Positions 50,061 through 59,314 of a stretch of 64,000 nucleotides of DNA are shown piece after piece; within the stretch, counting starts at the first letter, position 1; the number at the start of each line of letters is the position of its first letter. The notes under the pieces were generated by a model. That model was not told where the DNA came from, searched no databases, and saw only the letters and a list, made by a program, of their open reading frames with translations. Made by a program: the position numbers and the translations under genes. The stretch is from Pseudomonadota bacterium (GTDB lineage: Bacteria; Myxococcota_A; UBA796; GCA-2862545): NCBI GenBank assembly GCA_023954855.1, contig JAGSGY010000005.1, forward strand, positions 1-64,000, written 5' to 3'.

Positions 50061-53024
50061 ATGCTTCCGGTCCTTCGCCCGCTCGCCGTCCTCGGCGCAG
50101 CGAGCACGATGAGCCTGCTGGCCTTCCACTACAGCGGTGGAGCCGTCGGCAGCGAGCTTCCCGGACTTACGTCGGGCATCGAGGCTTTCGCCCTCGGGCG
50201 CGGCTACTCCCTCTCGGAGCTCGAGATCCTCGAGTCCACGCTCTACTACGTCGAAGAGTCCTACGTAGAGCCCGAGCGCGTCGACTGGGAGTCGATGTAC
50301 GAGGCGGCCCTGCTCTCGGTCGAGCGGCGCATTCCCGCCGCCATGTTCCGCCGCGAGTCCGGCGGTTCCATGTTGTTCGTCGAGGTGGGCGACCATCGCG
50401 CCGTCATCGAAGTAGGACCCATCGAGACCCGCGCCGAGCTCCACGACGCCTTGGCCGAGGTCGCCTCGGTCCTCCAAGAAGAGCTCGATCCGGCTGACGT
50501 CCCTCAAGCCGACGATGCGCTCGCAGAGCCGCTCGCCGAGGTCGAGTACGCGCTCGTCAACGGTGTGCTCTCCACGCTCGACCCGCACTCCGCACTGCTT
50601 CCGCCGAAGGCTTCGAAGCAGATGGACACCGAGAACGAAGGCAAGTTCGGCGGCCTCGGCATCACCATCATCCTGCGTGAGGGCAAGCTCACCGTCGAGT
50701 ACCCGCTGCACGACACGCCGGCGATGAAGTCGGGCCTCCAGGCCGATGACCACATCGCGCGAATCGATGGCGAGTCGACCATCAACATGTCCCTCGACGA
50801 GGCCGTGTCGCTTCTGCGCGGCAAGGTCGGCGACCCCGTGTTGCTCGAGATCATGCGCGACGGACTCAGCGAGCCGATCGAGGTCTCGGTGACCCGCGCT
50901 GAGATCCGCCTGAACCCGGTCAAGTCCACGCTCCTCGATGGCGACGTCGGCTATGTCCAGGTCTCCGCATTCCACGCCGACGTGGCCGCCCAACTCCGCG
51001 AAGAGCTCGGCACGCTGCAGCGTCAGAGCCAGAGCCGGCGTCTCAAGGGCCTTGTCATCGACTTGCGCGGAAACCCTGGTGGCTACCTGACCCAAGCGAT
51101 CGAGATGTCGGACCTGTTCCTCGATGGCGGGGACATCGTCTCGACCGTCGAGGCCGATGGGCGTAAGCGCGACAGCAGTCGGGCCCGCAGCCTCGGTACC
51201 CAAGACGACTACCCGATCGCCGTGCTCGTGAACGCGAACAGCGCCTCCGCCTCCGAGATCGTCGCTGGAGCGCTCCGCAACAACGACCGCGCCGTCGTCA
51301 TCGGTGAGCGCAGCTTCGGCAAGGGCTCGGTACAGAACCTGCACCCCTTCGCGGACGAGTCCAAGCTCAAGCTGACCATCGCCAAGTACCTGACCCCCGG
51401 AGACAAGAGCATCCAGTCGGTCGGCATTCCCGCCGACATCGCGTTGGTGCCGATCATTGTCGAGACCCGCGAGGTCAAGGGCGTCGATGAGCCCAACGTG
51501 GCCATGTTCTGGCGCGAGCGCGTGCGTCGCGAGGCCGACCTCGACAAGCACCTCAACTACGCCGACCTCGTCTTTGGCGAGCCCTCCTACACCCTCGAAT
51601 ACCGCCGTCGCCCGCGCGACCGCGCCCGGTCGGATGAGCTCGATTTGTCGGCGGACTGGGAAGTGCAGTTTGCTCGCGATGTGCTCATCGCCGCGCCCAA
51701 CAGCCGACGTGCCGAGATTCTCCAGAGCGCATCCAACGTGGTCACCAGCCACAGCCGCTCCGCGGAGCGCGAGTTGATCAAGCAGCTCGCTGAGCAGGGG
51801 CTCGACTGGGCCGCCGGGAAGGATGTGGACAGCGCATCACTCGAGGTGGCTGTCACGCTGGGCGAGGACGCTGCGCTCACAGCCGGTGAGCTCGACCGCG
51901 TCGAGGTCAGCGTGACCAACACCGGCTCCGAGACGCTCTACCGACTCGGTGCGGTGTCGGACTCCGAGCACGAGCTGCTCGAGGGACTCGAGTTCTTCTT
52001 CGGCAAGCTCGCTCCCGGCGAGACGGCCAGCTGGAGCCAGCCCTTGGCCGTGGCTGACGGCTACCCGAGTGAGCAGGCACCGTTTGCCCTCGAGTTCCGC
52101 GACGGCGGCGGCGAAGTGGCGGCGCACGACCAGACCATCCCTGTGAAGGGACGCGATCTGCCGCGTCTGCACTGGAACTGGACGCTCTCGGACGCTGTGG
52201 GTGGCAACGGCAACGGCATCGCCGAGGTCGGTGAGACGCTCGCGGTCGAGATCCATGTCCAGAACATCGGCGATGGGGCAACGGGCGATGCCTACGCGCG
52301 TATCCGCAACAAGTCCGGCAAGGCGCTCGACATTCGCGAGGGCACGCTCGAGCCAGGCGCGATGCGCACCGAAGCGGGTGATGCCTGTGGGGTCGAGAAG
52401 GCTGGAGTCGAGGGCGGCAACGTCGTCGGCGCCGAAGACGACCCACGCATCGCCGCTGGTGAACGGCCCGTGTACGCCAAGGGCTGCGACCGCACACTCC
52501 GCGCTGGCGACGAGTGGACCGGCACCATGCAGGTCGAGATTCGCGAGGGCTCCGACGAGCCCCTCGTCCTCGAACTCTCGATTGGTGATGGCAGCGCGTA
52601 CGACCACGCCTCCATCGTTCGTGCCGGCTTCTACGGCTACTTCGGACAGAGCGAGAAGATCGAGATTCCGGTCGGCGCGAAGCTGCCCGTCGGTCCCGAG
52701 CGCGAGCCGCCCGTCGTGCATGTCACCCAGACCGCACCCGACCTTCTCGACGTCTCGACGGTGAGCATCAGCGGCTTCGTCAGCGACGACGCGGGCCTCG
52801 ACAACGTCATGGTCTTCCACAACGAGGACAAGGTCTTCTACGAGGGCGGCGCCGGTGCATCCGGGCTCACACGACTGCCGTTCACGGTGGACGTCACCCT
52901 CGACAGTGGGCCGAACACCATCACGGTGCTCGCCAAGGATGAGGCGGGGCTGACGGCGACCCAGTCCGTGGTGACCTTCTACCGCGAGCCCGAGAAGTCG
53001 GCGTCCGGTCCCGAGACCAAGTGA
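50061..53024 (+). CDS. Large S41 C-terminal processing protease with Ig-like extension
   Basis: A 987-residue exported protease. An N-terminal region (to about 130) and a PDZ domain (190-270, GGLGITIILRE) lead to the S41 core with VIDLRGNPGGYL, the serine at about 396 (NANSASASE) and the lysine at about 421 (SFGKGSVQ), a Ser-Lys dyad. Residues 590-980 are an extension with CARDB/Ig-like strands (EVSVTNTGSETLYRL, EVGETLAVEIHVQN, SGFVSDDAGLDNVMVF). It resembles the S41 peptidases seen in Myxococcus. ATG follows GGGGGAAA. Likely periplasmic. Confidence 0.9.
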   Translation: MLPVLRPLAVLGAASTMSLLAFHYSGGAVGSELPGLTSGIEAFALGRGYSLSELEILESTLYYVEESYVEPERVDWESMYEAALLSVERRIPAAMFRRESGGSMLFVEVGDHRAVIEVGPIETRAELHDALAEVASVLQEELDPADVPQADDALAEPLAEVEYALVNGVLSTLDPHSALLPPKASKQMDTENEGKFGGLGITIILREGKLTVEYPLHDTPAMKSGLQADDHIARIDGESTINMSLDEAVSLLRGKVGDPVLLEIMRDGLSEPIEVSVTRAEIRLNPVKSTLLDGDVGYVQVSAFHADVAAQLREELGTLQRQSQSRRLKGLVIDLRGNPGGYLTQAIEMSDLFLDGGDIVSTVEADGRKRDSSRARSLGTQDDYPIAVLVNANSASASEIVAGALRNNDRAVVIGERSFGKGSVQNLHPFADESKLKLTIAKYLTPGDKSIQSVGIPADIALVPIIVETREVKGVDEPNVAMFWRERVRREADLDKHLNYADLVFGEPSYTLEYRRRPRDRARSDELDLSADWEVQFARDVLIAAPNSRRAEILQSASNVVTSHSRSAERELIKQLAEQGLDWAAGKDVDSASLEVAVTLGEDAALTAGELDRVEVSVTNTGSETLYRLGAVSDSEHELLEGLEFFFGKLAPGETASWSQPLAVADGYPSEQAPFALEFRDGGGEVAAHDQTIPVKGRDLPRLHWNWTLSDAVGGNGNGIAEVGETLAVEIHVQNIGDGATGDAYARIRNKSGKALDIREGTLEPGAMRTEAGDACGVEKAGVEGGNVVGAEDDPRIAAGERPVYAKGCDRTLRAGDEWTGTMQVEIREGSDEPLVLELSIGDGSAYDHASIVRAGFYGYFGQSEKIEIPVGAKLPVGPEREPPVVHVTQTAPDLLDVSTVSISGFVSDDAGLDNVMVFHNEDKVFYEGGAGASGLTRLPFTVDVTLDSGPNTITVLAKDEAGLTATQSVVTFYREPEKSASGPETK

Positions 53025-53025
53025 T

Positions 53026-54018
53026 CTAGCTGCGGAGGTAGCCGGCGACCTCTTCGCGGAGTGCGTCGACCTGCCGTTGGTAGCCGGGTGCGAGGCGCGA
53101 ACCGCGGGCGTTGAGCTGGCGATGCTGGCTCTTGCGGAGCGCGAGGGTCGTGGTGGCATGGATGTAGGCACTCGTGAACACCTCGCCCTCCGTCCACCAT
53201 CTGGCGATGCGCCTCCAGTAGGAGGACAGGACCTTCGCGTGCCCGTCGGGCAGCAGGCCGCTCGCCACCTCTTCGGCCAGCTCGCGGCGGATCATGCGTG
53301 ACTCGAGCCACAGACAACCCTGAAAGACGCTGAAGATGACGAGGAACTCGAGCGGAAAGAGGAAGAAGTTCGAGAGCGCCAGCAGCCCGCCTGCGTTTGC
53401 GATGCCCTCGAGGGTGAGCAGGCCGTTCCACGCCATGTGAATGGCCATCGCAATGGCAAGCCCGATGGTGGTCGCGAGGGCGACCCAGGCCACGCCGCGG
53501 AACTTCACCGCGCCAATGCAGGCCCCCACGACCGAGCTCGCGGTGGCGTGCATGACGGCCGAGTAGAGGGTACGGACCACGACTGTGCCCGCCCACATGC
53601 CCACGTGGCCCTCAGCGGCGACCGACGAGAAGTACATGAAGTTCTCGGTCATGCCGAAGCCGAGCCCCGCTGCGGCGCCGTAGACGAAGCCGTCAGTGGC
53701 GTTGTCGAAGTGGGGAGTCAGGGCCACGATCAGCAGCACTACGGCCTTCGCGGGCTCTTCGACCAACGGTGCGATGAACACGGCACCAATGGCATCGGCC
53801 ATCCACAGCGGCGGCGAGAGCACGCCGACGGAGTCCATCATGGTGGCGGACCCGTCGAGGGCGGTGGCGATCGCGCCGAGGGCTCCCCACGCGAAGGTCA
53901 GCAGCAGAAGCCACACGGGCTCGCGCTCATAGCGATCCATCCACCACACCACCGCGAGGAAGGTGAACATGGGAATGGTGGCAAAGGCGGCGGAGAGGGC
54001 GATCAGGATCAGGGGCAC
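53026..54018 (-). CDS. PrsW-like intramembrane metalloprotease
   Basis: A 330-residue polytopic protein of the PrsW family (site-1 anti-sigma protease in Bacillus). The motifs APLVEEPAKAVVLLI and TDGFVYGAAAGLGFGMTEN hold the glutamates, and MHATASSVVG and IHMAWN the histidines of the metal site. Convergent, 1 bp away, with the S41 protease. A linked cleavage cascade is possible but unproven. Confidence 0.85.
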   Translation of the reverse strand: MPLILIALSAAFATIPMFTFLAVVWWMDRYEREPVWLLLLTFAWGALGAIATALDGSATMMDSVGVLSPPLWMADAIGAVFIAPLVEEPAKAVVLLIVALTPHFDNATDGFVYGAAAGLGFGMTENFMYFSSVAAEGHVGMWAGTVVVRTLYSAVMHATASSVVGACIGAVKFRGVAWVALATTIGLAIAMAIHMAWNGLLTLEGIANAGGLLALSNFFLFPLEFLVIFSVFQGCLWLESRMIRRELAEEVASGLLPDGHAKVLSSYWRRIARWWTEGEVFTSAYIHATTTLALRKSQHRQLNARGSRLAPGYQRQVDALREEVAGYLRS

Positions 54019-54046
54019 AGCGACTCCTGCGCCATCCTACATGCCG

Positions 54047-55387
54047 CTACAGCTCGAGCTTCGCCCAGGCCCCACGCCAGACGAACCAGCTCTTCACTGC
54101 GGCCTTCGCGACCGTCGTGATGTTGATGGCCCACCACACGCCCGCGGCCCCCATGCCGAGCGGGAAGGCCATGGCCCAAGCAAGGGGGACCCGGGCCAGG
54201 TTGAATGGGACGGTTCCGAGGAACAGCTTGCGCGTGTCACCCGCGCCGCCGAGTACCCCTTCGGTGAGCGCTTCGGTCGCGACGAAGGGCTGCGACCAGG
54301 CGAGCACGCTCGCGTAGAGAATTGCTTCGCGCGCGGCGTCGGGGTCGTCGGTGAAGACGTTGACGAGAAACGGCCCCGCAAAGGCAAAGACGAGTCCCGC
54401 GATGGTTCCGAGGGCGAGCGACGGGCCCGTCATCCATCGAATCACGCGCCAGGCTTCTTCGGGTTGACCGGCACCGAGTCGACGCCCGACCACCGATGAA
54501 ACGGCGACAGACGCTCCCACGTAGACCGGCCAGCTCAAGGCCTCGAGAGCCGAGAAGCCGATGCCGAGCCCCGCGGTGACGTCATCGCCGAGGGGGGCAA
54601 TCGAGGTGCGAAGAATCGCCCAGTACACGATGGCATAGGCGGCAGTCGAGAGCCCCACGGGCGTCCCGACCTCGAGGATTCGCCAGATCTCCGGCGAGAA
54701 GCGCAGGTCCTCGCGCTTCAGGCCAATCTCACGGGCCAGGACGGTGAGGCCGACGAGCACCACCGCCGTCTGAGCCAGGGTGGTCGCCAGGGCGGCTCCA
54801 GCCGTTCCGAGCCCCGCTGTGTAGATCAGCAGCGGATTGAGCACTGCGTTCAGAGCGAGTCCGGCGGCTTGCAGCAGCATGGGAAGGCGGGTGTTGCCCA
54901 TCGCGTTGAAGCAGCCGTCAATCAGCGGGGCCACGACCAGGGCGCCACCGGTGAGAAAGAGCCAGCGCAAGTAGGTGGCCGCATACTCGGCCGTCAGCCC
55001 CGAGAGTCCAAGCCAGCCCGGGATGTGGTCCGCGACGAACACTCCGCCAAACACGAGCGCGGCGGCGATGACGGCGCAGGCCATCAGGCCTTGTCCGACG
55101 ACCTGGCGGCGGCGCAGAGGGTCTGCTGCTCCAGTGGCCCGGGCGACCAGCGGAGCCACGCCCGTGCTCACCATCGCGAACGAGGCCCACACCAAGATCA
55201 GGACGAAGGTGCTCGCCCCGAGCGCGCCCTGGGCTTCCTTGCCGAGCCCTTGCACGAAGAACTGGTCGAGCGGGCGATAGGCGTGGTGAACGACCGCCGC
55301 GGCGGTGGCAGGCAGCGCGAGGCGGAGCACCTCACGAGGCGTGAGTGGAGGGAGCTTCTCGGGTGCGGCCGCGGTGGCTGAGGTCAC
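54047..55387 (-). CDS. MATE family efflux transporter
   Basis: A 446-residue, 12-helix MATE-type exporter. It carries FVQGLGKEAQGALGAST, LFLTGGALVVAPLIDGCFNAMGNTRLPM, and the second-half repeat (VYVGASVAVSSVVGRRLGAGQPEEA). Exports drugs or cationic compounds in exchange for Na+ or H+. Overlaps the GATase gene by 4 bp on the same strand. Confidence 0.9.
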   Translation of the reverse strand: MTSATAAAPEKLPPLTPREVLRLALPATAAAVVHHAYRPLDQFFVQGLGKEAQGALGASTFVLILVWASFAMVSTGVAPLVARATGAADPLRRRQVVGQGLMACAVIAAALVFGGVFVADHIPGWLGLSGLTAEYAATYLRWLFLTGGALVVAPLIDGCFNAMGNTRLPMLLQAAGLALNAVLNPLLIYTAGLGTAGAALATTLAQTAVVLVGLTVLAREIGLKREDLRFSPEIWRILEVGTPVGLSTAAYAIVYWAILRTSIAPLGDDVTAGLGIGFSALEALSWPVYVGASVAVSSVVGRRLGAGQPEEAWRVIRWMTGPSLALGTIAGLVFAFAGPFLVNVFTDDPDAAREAILYASVLAWSQPFVATEALTEGVLGGAGDTRKLFLGTVPFNLARVPLAWAMAFPLGMGAAGVWWAINITTVAKAAVKSWFVWRGAWAKLEL

Positions 55388-56106
55388 GACCGCTCGGCGA
55401 GGAAATCACGGAAGTGCAGCAGGAGCTCGTTGGACTCGACGCTCGGGCGCATCGACTCGAGCTTGCGACGGGCTAGCTCTTCGCCGAACACGCTCTTGTA
55501 CAGATCGAAGTAGCGACCGAAGCGCTGGGCATTCTCGGCGCCGGACAGCTCCGGGTGAAACTGCGTGGCCCAGACCGGGCGCCCTTCGACGCGGACCGCC
55601 TGGTAGGGGCATCGCTCTGATCGAACCAGGTGCTTCAGCCCCGTCGGGAGCGTGATGGCGCGGTCCTTGTGGCCTTCTTGTGCGGTGAACGCGGTCGGAA
55701 GCCGCGAGAAGAGGGGGTCTGCCGCTCCGTGTTCGGTCACCGCCAACTCGTAGCTTCCGACTTCGCTGCCCTCGGGATCGGTGATCACGGTTCCGCCGTA
55801 GGCGACGACCAGGCCCTGAAAACCAAAGCACGACGCGAACATGGGAAAGCCGCTGTCGGCGATGGTGCCGAGTGCATCGAAGAAGGCGGGGAGCCAGGGC
55901 GCCCCGTCGGTCACGCCGAACTCGCCGCTTCCGCCGACGAGCACGGCATCCACGCCATCCACGATGGCGTTTGCGTCGGCACCTTCGATGAGGTCCCACG
56001 GGACGACATCCTCGAGGGGCACATTGAGCTTCTCGGCGAACGAGGCCCGCTCTTCCGAGCGAACGAGGTCGGTGGGTAGGCGGGCTTGAAGCAGGCGAAA
56101 CTTCAC
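55384..56106 (-). CDS. Class I glutamine amidotransferase-like protein
   Basis: A 240-residue GATase1 domain. Nucleophile Cys in PMFASCFGFQ, histidine in QFHPEL and the following Glu of the triad can all be seen. The N-terminal FRLLQARLPTD differs from GMP synthase. It may be a stand-alone hydrolase or a subunit whose partner is not in the window. Lies between the MATE and CPBP genes, overlapping both by 4 bp. Confidence 0.88.
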   Translation of the reverse strand: MKFRLLQARLPTDLVRSEERASFAEKLNVPLEDVVPWDLIEGADANAIVDGVDAVLVGGSGEFGVTDGAPWLPAFFDALGTIADSGFPMFASCFGFQGLVVAYGGTVITDPEGSEVGSYELAVTEHGAADPLFSRLPTAFTAQEGHKDRAITLPTGLKHLVRSERCPYQAVRVEGRPVWATQFHPELSGAENAQRFGRYFDLYKSVFGEELARRKLESMRPSVESNELLLHFRDFLAERS

Positions 56107-57023
56107 GCGGTCTCCCGTTCGCGCAGCATCCAGGCGATGGCGCAGAACATCAAAGTGAGCAGAAGCGAGAGCAGAGCCGCCCAGAGCGGAGTGCTCTCGG
56201 ACGGGTCTTGGGGCAGGTGCGAGAGCACGGCAGCGAGGCCGTTGTTCGCGAAGTGGGCGACGATGCCCGGATAGACCGAATTGCTGACGAGGCGTAGCCA
56301 GCCGAGCAGAAAGGCCGTCGGCAGAAGGCTCAGGACGTGGATCGGGTCCAGGTGGTAGGCGGCGAAGGCGAATGAGGTCGCCACGAAGGCGGCCATGCGC
56401 GCGGCCTGCAGTCGCTCGGGCTTGTCGCCAAGCATCAGATGGGCGGCGCGTTCAGTGACGGCCCACAGACCCCCACGAAAAGCCAGCTCCTCGAAGATGG
56501 GGGCGATGATGACGACGGCGATCAGCATCAGGGCGCGTCCGAGCGGAGGGCCGCTGGTCAGCCACTCGATGATCTGCTCGTTCATCGCCATGTCGAAGTC
56601 CTCGGGAATCAGCTTGAGCAGCTGCTCGCTAATCCATCCCGGGAAGAAGCCGACGGCGAGACCCGAGACGCCTGCGATACCGAGCAGCGACGCCTTGCTC
56701 TTTCGGGCCGCGAAGCCCTCGCCCAGGTTCCAGCCCACCATGCGCAGGCAGAAGGCAATGACCAGCACCATCCCGATCAGCTGCACGGCGGTGCCCACCG
56801 CGACGGCATCAGCGCGAAGAATCGACTCTGGACTCTCGGCGAGCTGTGCTGCGGACACGCCGCTCAACAGGGCTCCCACAGCGGTCAGCAGACCCAGCGT
56901 GCACTCCACCGTGACCCGCCAGGCAAACATGCACATCAGCATGAAGAGCAGGGCGGTGAGCGGGTTCCACGACGGCAAGACGCTCGGTGGCTGCGCTTCA
57001 GGTGGGTCGAACTGGCGGTCCAT
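56103..57023 (-). CDS. CPBP family intramembrane protease
   Basis: A 306-residue polytopic protein. The Abi/CPBP (CAAX protease-like) motif FEELAFRGGLWAV supplies the paired Glu and Arg; a later FAAYHLDP gives the first His, and VSNSVYPGIVAHFANNGL the second. Such proteases act inside the membrane. Runs upstream of the GATase and MATE genes as one operon. Confidence 0.88.
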   Translation of the reverse strand: MDRQFDPPEAQPPSVLPSWNPLTALLFMLMCMFAWRVTVECTLGLLTAVGALLSGVSAAQLAESPESILRADAVAVGTAVQLIGMVLVIAFCLRMVGWNLGEGFAARKSKASLLGIAGVSGLAVGFFPGWISEQLLKLIPEDFDMAMNEQIIEWLTSGPPLGRALMLIAVVIIAPIFEELAFRGGLWAVTERAAHLMLGDKPERLQAARMAAFVATSFAFAAYHLDPIHVLSLLPTAFLLGWLRLVSNSVYPGIVAHFANNGLAAVLSHLPQDPSESTPLWAALLSLLLTLMFCAIAWMLRERETA

Positions 57024-57044
57024 GGGGGGCGTCTAACGCGATAC

Positions 57045-59297
57045 ATGCCGGTCATGATCCGCATCCGTGGCGCGCGAGAGAACAACCTGCGAGGCATCGA
57101 CCTCGATCTTCGACTCGGCGAGCTGACCGTCTTGGTGGGGCCCTCGGGCTCGGGCAAGTCGTCGCTTGCGTTCGATACCCTGCATGCCGAGGGGCAACGC
57201 CGCTATCTTGAGGCGCTGGTCGGGAGGGACCGCGCGGCGGGAAGTCTTCGCCGCCCGAACGTCGATGCGGTCGAGGGGCTTCCACCCACCATCGGCCTCG
57301 ACCAGCGCGGGGCTGGCCCGTCCGCGCGGAGCACCGTGGCGACCGCAGCCGACCTCGCTCCCTTGTTGCGGGTGTGGTTCGCTCGTGCCGGCACCCTTCA
57401 CTGTCCAGAGTGCATGAGGGCCATCGAGCCGCGTGGGCACGACGAGATCGTGGCGGAGCTGCTGGAGCTCGGCGGGCGGCTCGAGCTCGACGGACCGGTG
57501 ATTCGCCGGGGCACCGCCGACCCTGAAGCCTTCCTCGAGGAGGTAGTCGGCTCAGGGTTCTCACGCGTCCGCCTCGATGGGGAGGTGCGCCGCATCGAGG
57601 AAATTAAGGCCCACCAGCTCGGCGACCGCGTGCGCATCGTGGTCGACCGTATTCGCCTCAGCAACGACAAGCGTGCGCGCCTGCAGGACGCGGTGCGGAC
57701 GACGGCACGCGTGGGACGGGGCGTCGTGATTGCCCGTGTCGGTGAACAGGAACGGACCTACGTCGATCGGCCCTACTGCGCCGACTGCGACCGGACGCTC
57801 TCGGCGCTCGAGCCCGAGCTGCTGTCCTGGTTTGGGGCGGGCGCCTGTCGGCTCTGTCAGGGACGAGGCGTCGATGCCGAGGGAGCGACGTGCTCCGACT
57901 GTGATGGCGAGCGCCTCAGCGAGGATGCTCGGGCCGTCCGGTACCAAGGGATCGGCTTCGTCGACCTGCTGCGCCGGCGCGTCGCCGCGCTGTCGGCATT
58001 CTCAGGTGCGGCCGAGCGAACCCATGTCACCACTCCCATCCTCGATGAGCTGGACCGACGTCTGGCGATACTCGGGGAAGTGGGCCTGTCACATCTCGCA
58101 CTCGATCAGGCAGCAGGACAACTCTCGGCCGGTGAGCGTCAGCGACTTCGGCTAGCTCGGCATGCGGGTGGCGCGCTTGCGGGGGTGGTCTACGTGGTGG
58201 ACGAGCCTGCCGCCTCTCTCGATGATGCCGAGGTGCAGCGCGTCATCCGACTTCTGCGTCGGCTGGTCGAGGCGGGAAACACCGTGGTGGTGGTCGAGCA
58301 TCATCCGGCGGTGATTCGTGCGGCGGACCGTGTGATCGAGTTTGGACCTGGCGCCGGGCAGCGGGGTGGCGAGGTCATCTTCGATGGCTCCGTCGATGCA
58401 CTCTTGGCGGCTGACACGTCCACGGCCCTGTGGACCTCGGGCAGAAGCCGTCTGCCGGAGAGCAAGGGGCGCTCCGCCGACGGGCTGGTGAAGGTCGATG
58501 GGCATGGCCTGCCCCTCGGATGCGTGCTTGTGGCGACCGGACCGAACGGCTCTGGTAAGTCCAGGCTCCTGGAGCTCGCGGTTGCGGTGGCCAAGGAAGA
58601 CACGCGGATCTCGCGGGTCGTGCACGCGGACCAGCGCTCGGTTCCCCGCTCACCGCGATCGAATGCGGCGACCTATTCGGGCCTGTGGGACGTGATGCGT
58701 CCGCTGCTTGCCGCTACGCGAGAGGCGCGGATTCGGGGCTTCACCGCTTCGAGTTTCTCGGTCAACGCCAAGGGCGGGCGCTGTGAATCCTGCAAGGGCA
58801 GTGGACTGCGACGTGTGCAGCTCAAGCTGCTTCCCGACGTGTTTCTGCGCTGTCCGGTCTGCGACGGTCGACGGTTCGCTGCAGACGTGCTCGACGTGCG
58901 GTGGAAGGGGCTCTCCGCGGACGAGCTGCTTCAGGGCTGCGCCTCGGACTTGCTTCCCATTCTCGCGGGTCATCCGCACCTCGAGAACCACCTGCGGGCG
59001 CTCGTGGATGTGGGACTCGGCTATCTGCCGCTTGGTCAGCCGGGACACACCTTGTCGGGCGGCGAGGCCCAGAGGCTCAAGCTGGCTCGCGAGCTTGCCC
59101 GCGCCGTGAAGCGCGGTGCAGAGGGCACCCTGCTTGTGCTCGATGACCCCAGCGTCGGCTTGCATCCGGTCGACACCGAAGTGCTCGTGCGACTGCTCGA
59201 TCGGCTCGCCGACTCGGGTGCGACCGTCTGGATGGCATCGCACCACCGGGGGCTCGTCGACTGGGCCGATGTGGAGCTGCCCCTCACCCGACGGTGA
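57045..59297 (+). CDS. Short, divergent UvrA-like ATPase
   Basis: A 750-residue twin-ABC protein, shorter than standard UvrA (about 940). First site: GPSGSGKSSLAFDTLHAEGQ, then zinc-finger cysteines (CPEC, CADC, CRLC, CSDC), then LSAGERQRLRLA with VDEPAASL. Second site: ATGPNGSGKSRLLEL, zinc finger CESCKGSGLR...CPVC, LSGGEAQRLKLA, and LDDPSVGL (Glu replaced by Asp). UvrA alone recognises damage with UvrB; this may be a UvrA2-type paralogue, possibly in resistance or efflux of DNA-binding drugs. ATG at 57045. Confidence 0.85.
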   Translation: MPVMIRIRGARENNLRGIDLDLRLGELTVLVGPSGSGKSSLAFDTLHAEGQRRYLEALVGRDRAAGSLRRPNVDAVEGLPPTIGLDQRGAGPSARSTVATAADLAPLLRVWFARAGTLHCPECMRAIEPRGHDEIVAELLELGGRLELDGPVIRRGTADPEAFLEEVVGSGFSRVRLDGEVRRIEEIKAHQLGDRVRIVVDRIRLSNDKRARLQDAVRTTARVGRGVVIARVGEQERTYVDRPYCADCDRTLSALEPELLSWFGAGACRLCQGRGVDAEGATCSDCDGERLSEDARAVRYQGIGFVDLLRRRVAALSAFSGAAERTHVTTPILDELDRRLAILGEVGLSHLALDQAAGQLSAGERQRLRLARHAGGALAGVVYVVDEPAASLDDAEVQRVIRLLRRLVEAGNTVVVVEHHPAVIRAADRVIEFGPGAGQRGGEVIFDGSVDALLAADTSTALWTSGRSRLPESKGRSADGLVKVDGHGLPLGCVLVATGPNGSGKSRLLELAVAVAKEDTRISRVVHADQRSVPRSPRSNAATYSGLWDVMRPLLAATREARIRGFTASSFSVNAKGGRCESCKGSGLRRVQLKLLPDVFLRCPVCDGRRFAADVLDVRWKGLSADELLQGCASDLLPILAGHPHLENHLRALVDVGLGYLPLGQPGHTLSGGEAQRLKLARELARAVKRGAEGTLLVLDDPSVGLHPVDTEVLVRLLDRLADSGATVWMASHHRGLVDWADVELPLTRR

Positions 59298-59314
59298 CGG
59301 GCGGCGGCCGTTCG

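Noticed and set aside
53026-57023. Phage-defence island reading of the PrsW/CPBP/GATase/MATE cluster
   Set aside because: CPBP proteins were once linked to phage abortive infection (Abi), but no other defence gene is present.
56439-57044. 200-residue N-terminal extension of the UvrA-like protein
   Set aside because: Gln/His/Arg-rich and antisense to the CPBP protease gene; the UvrA start is at 57045.
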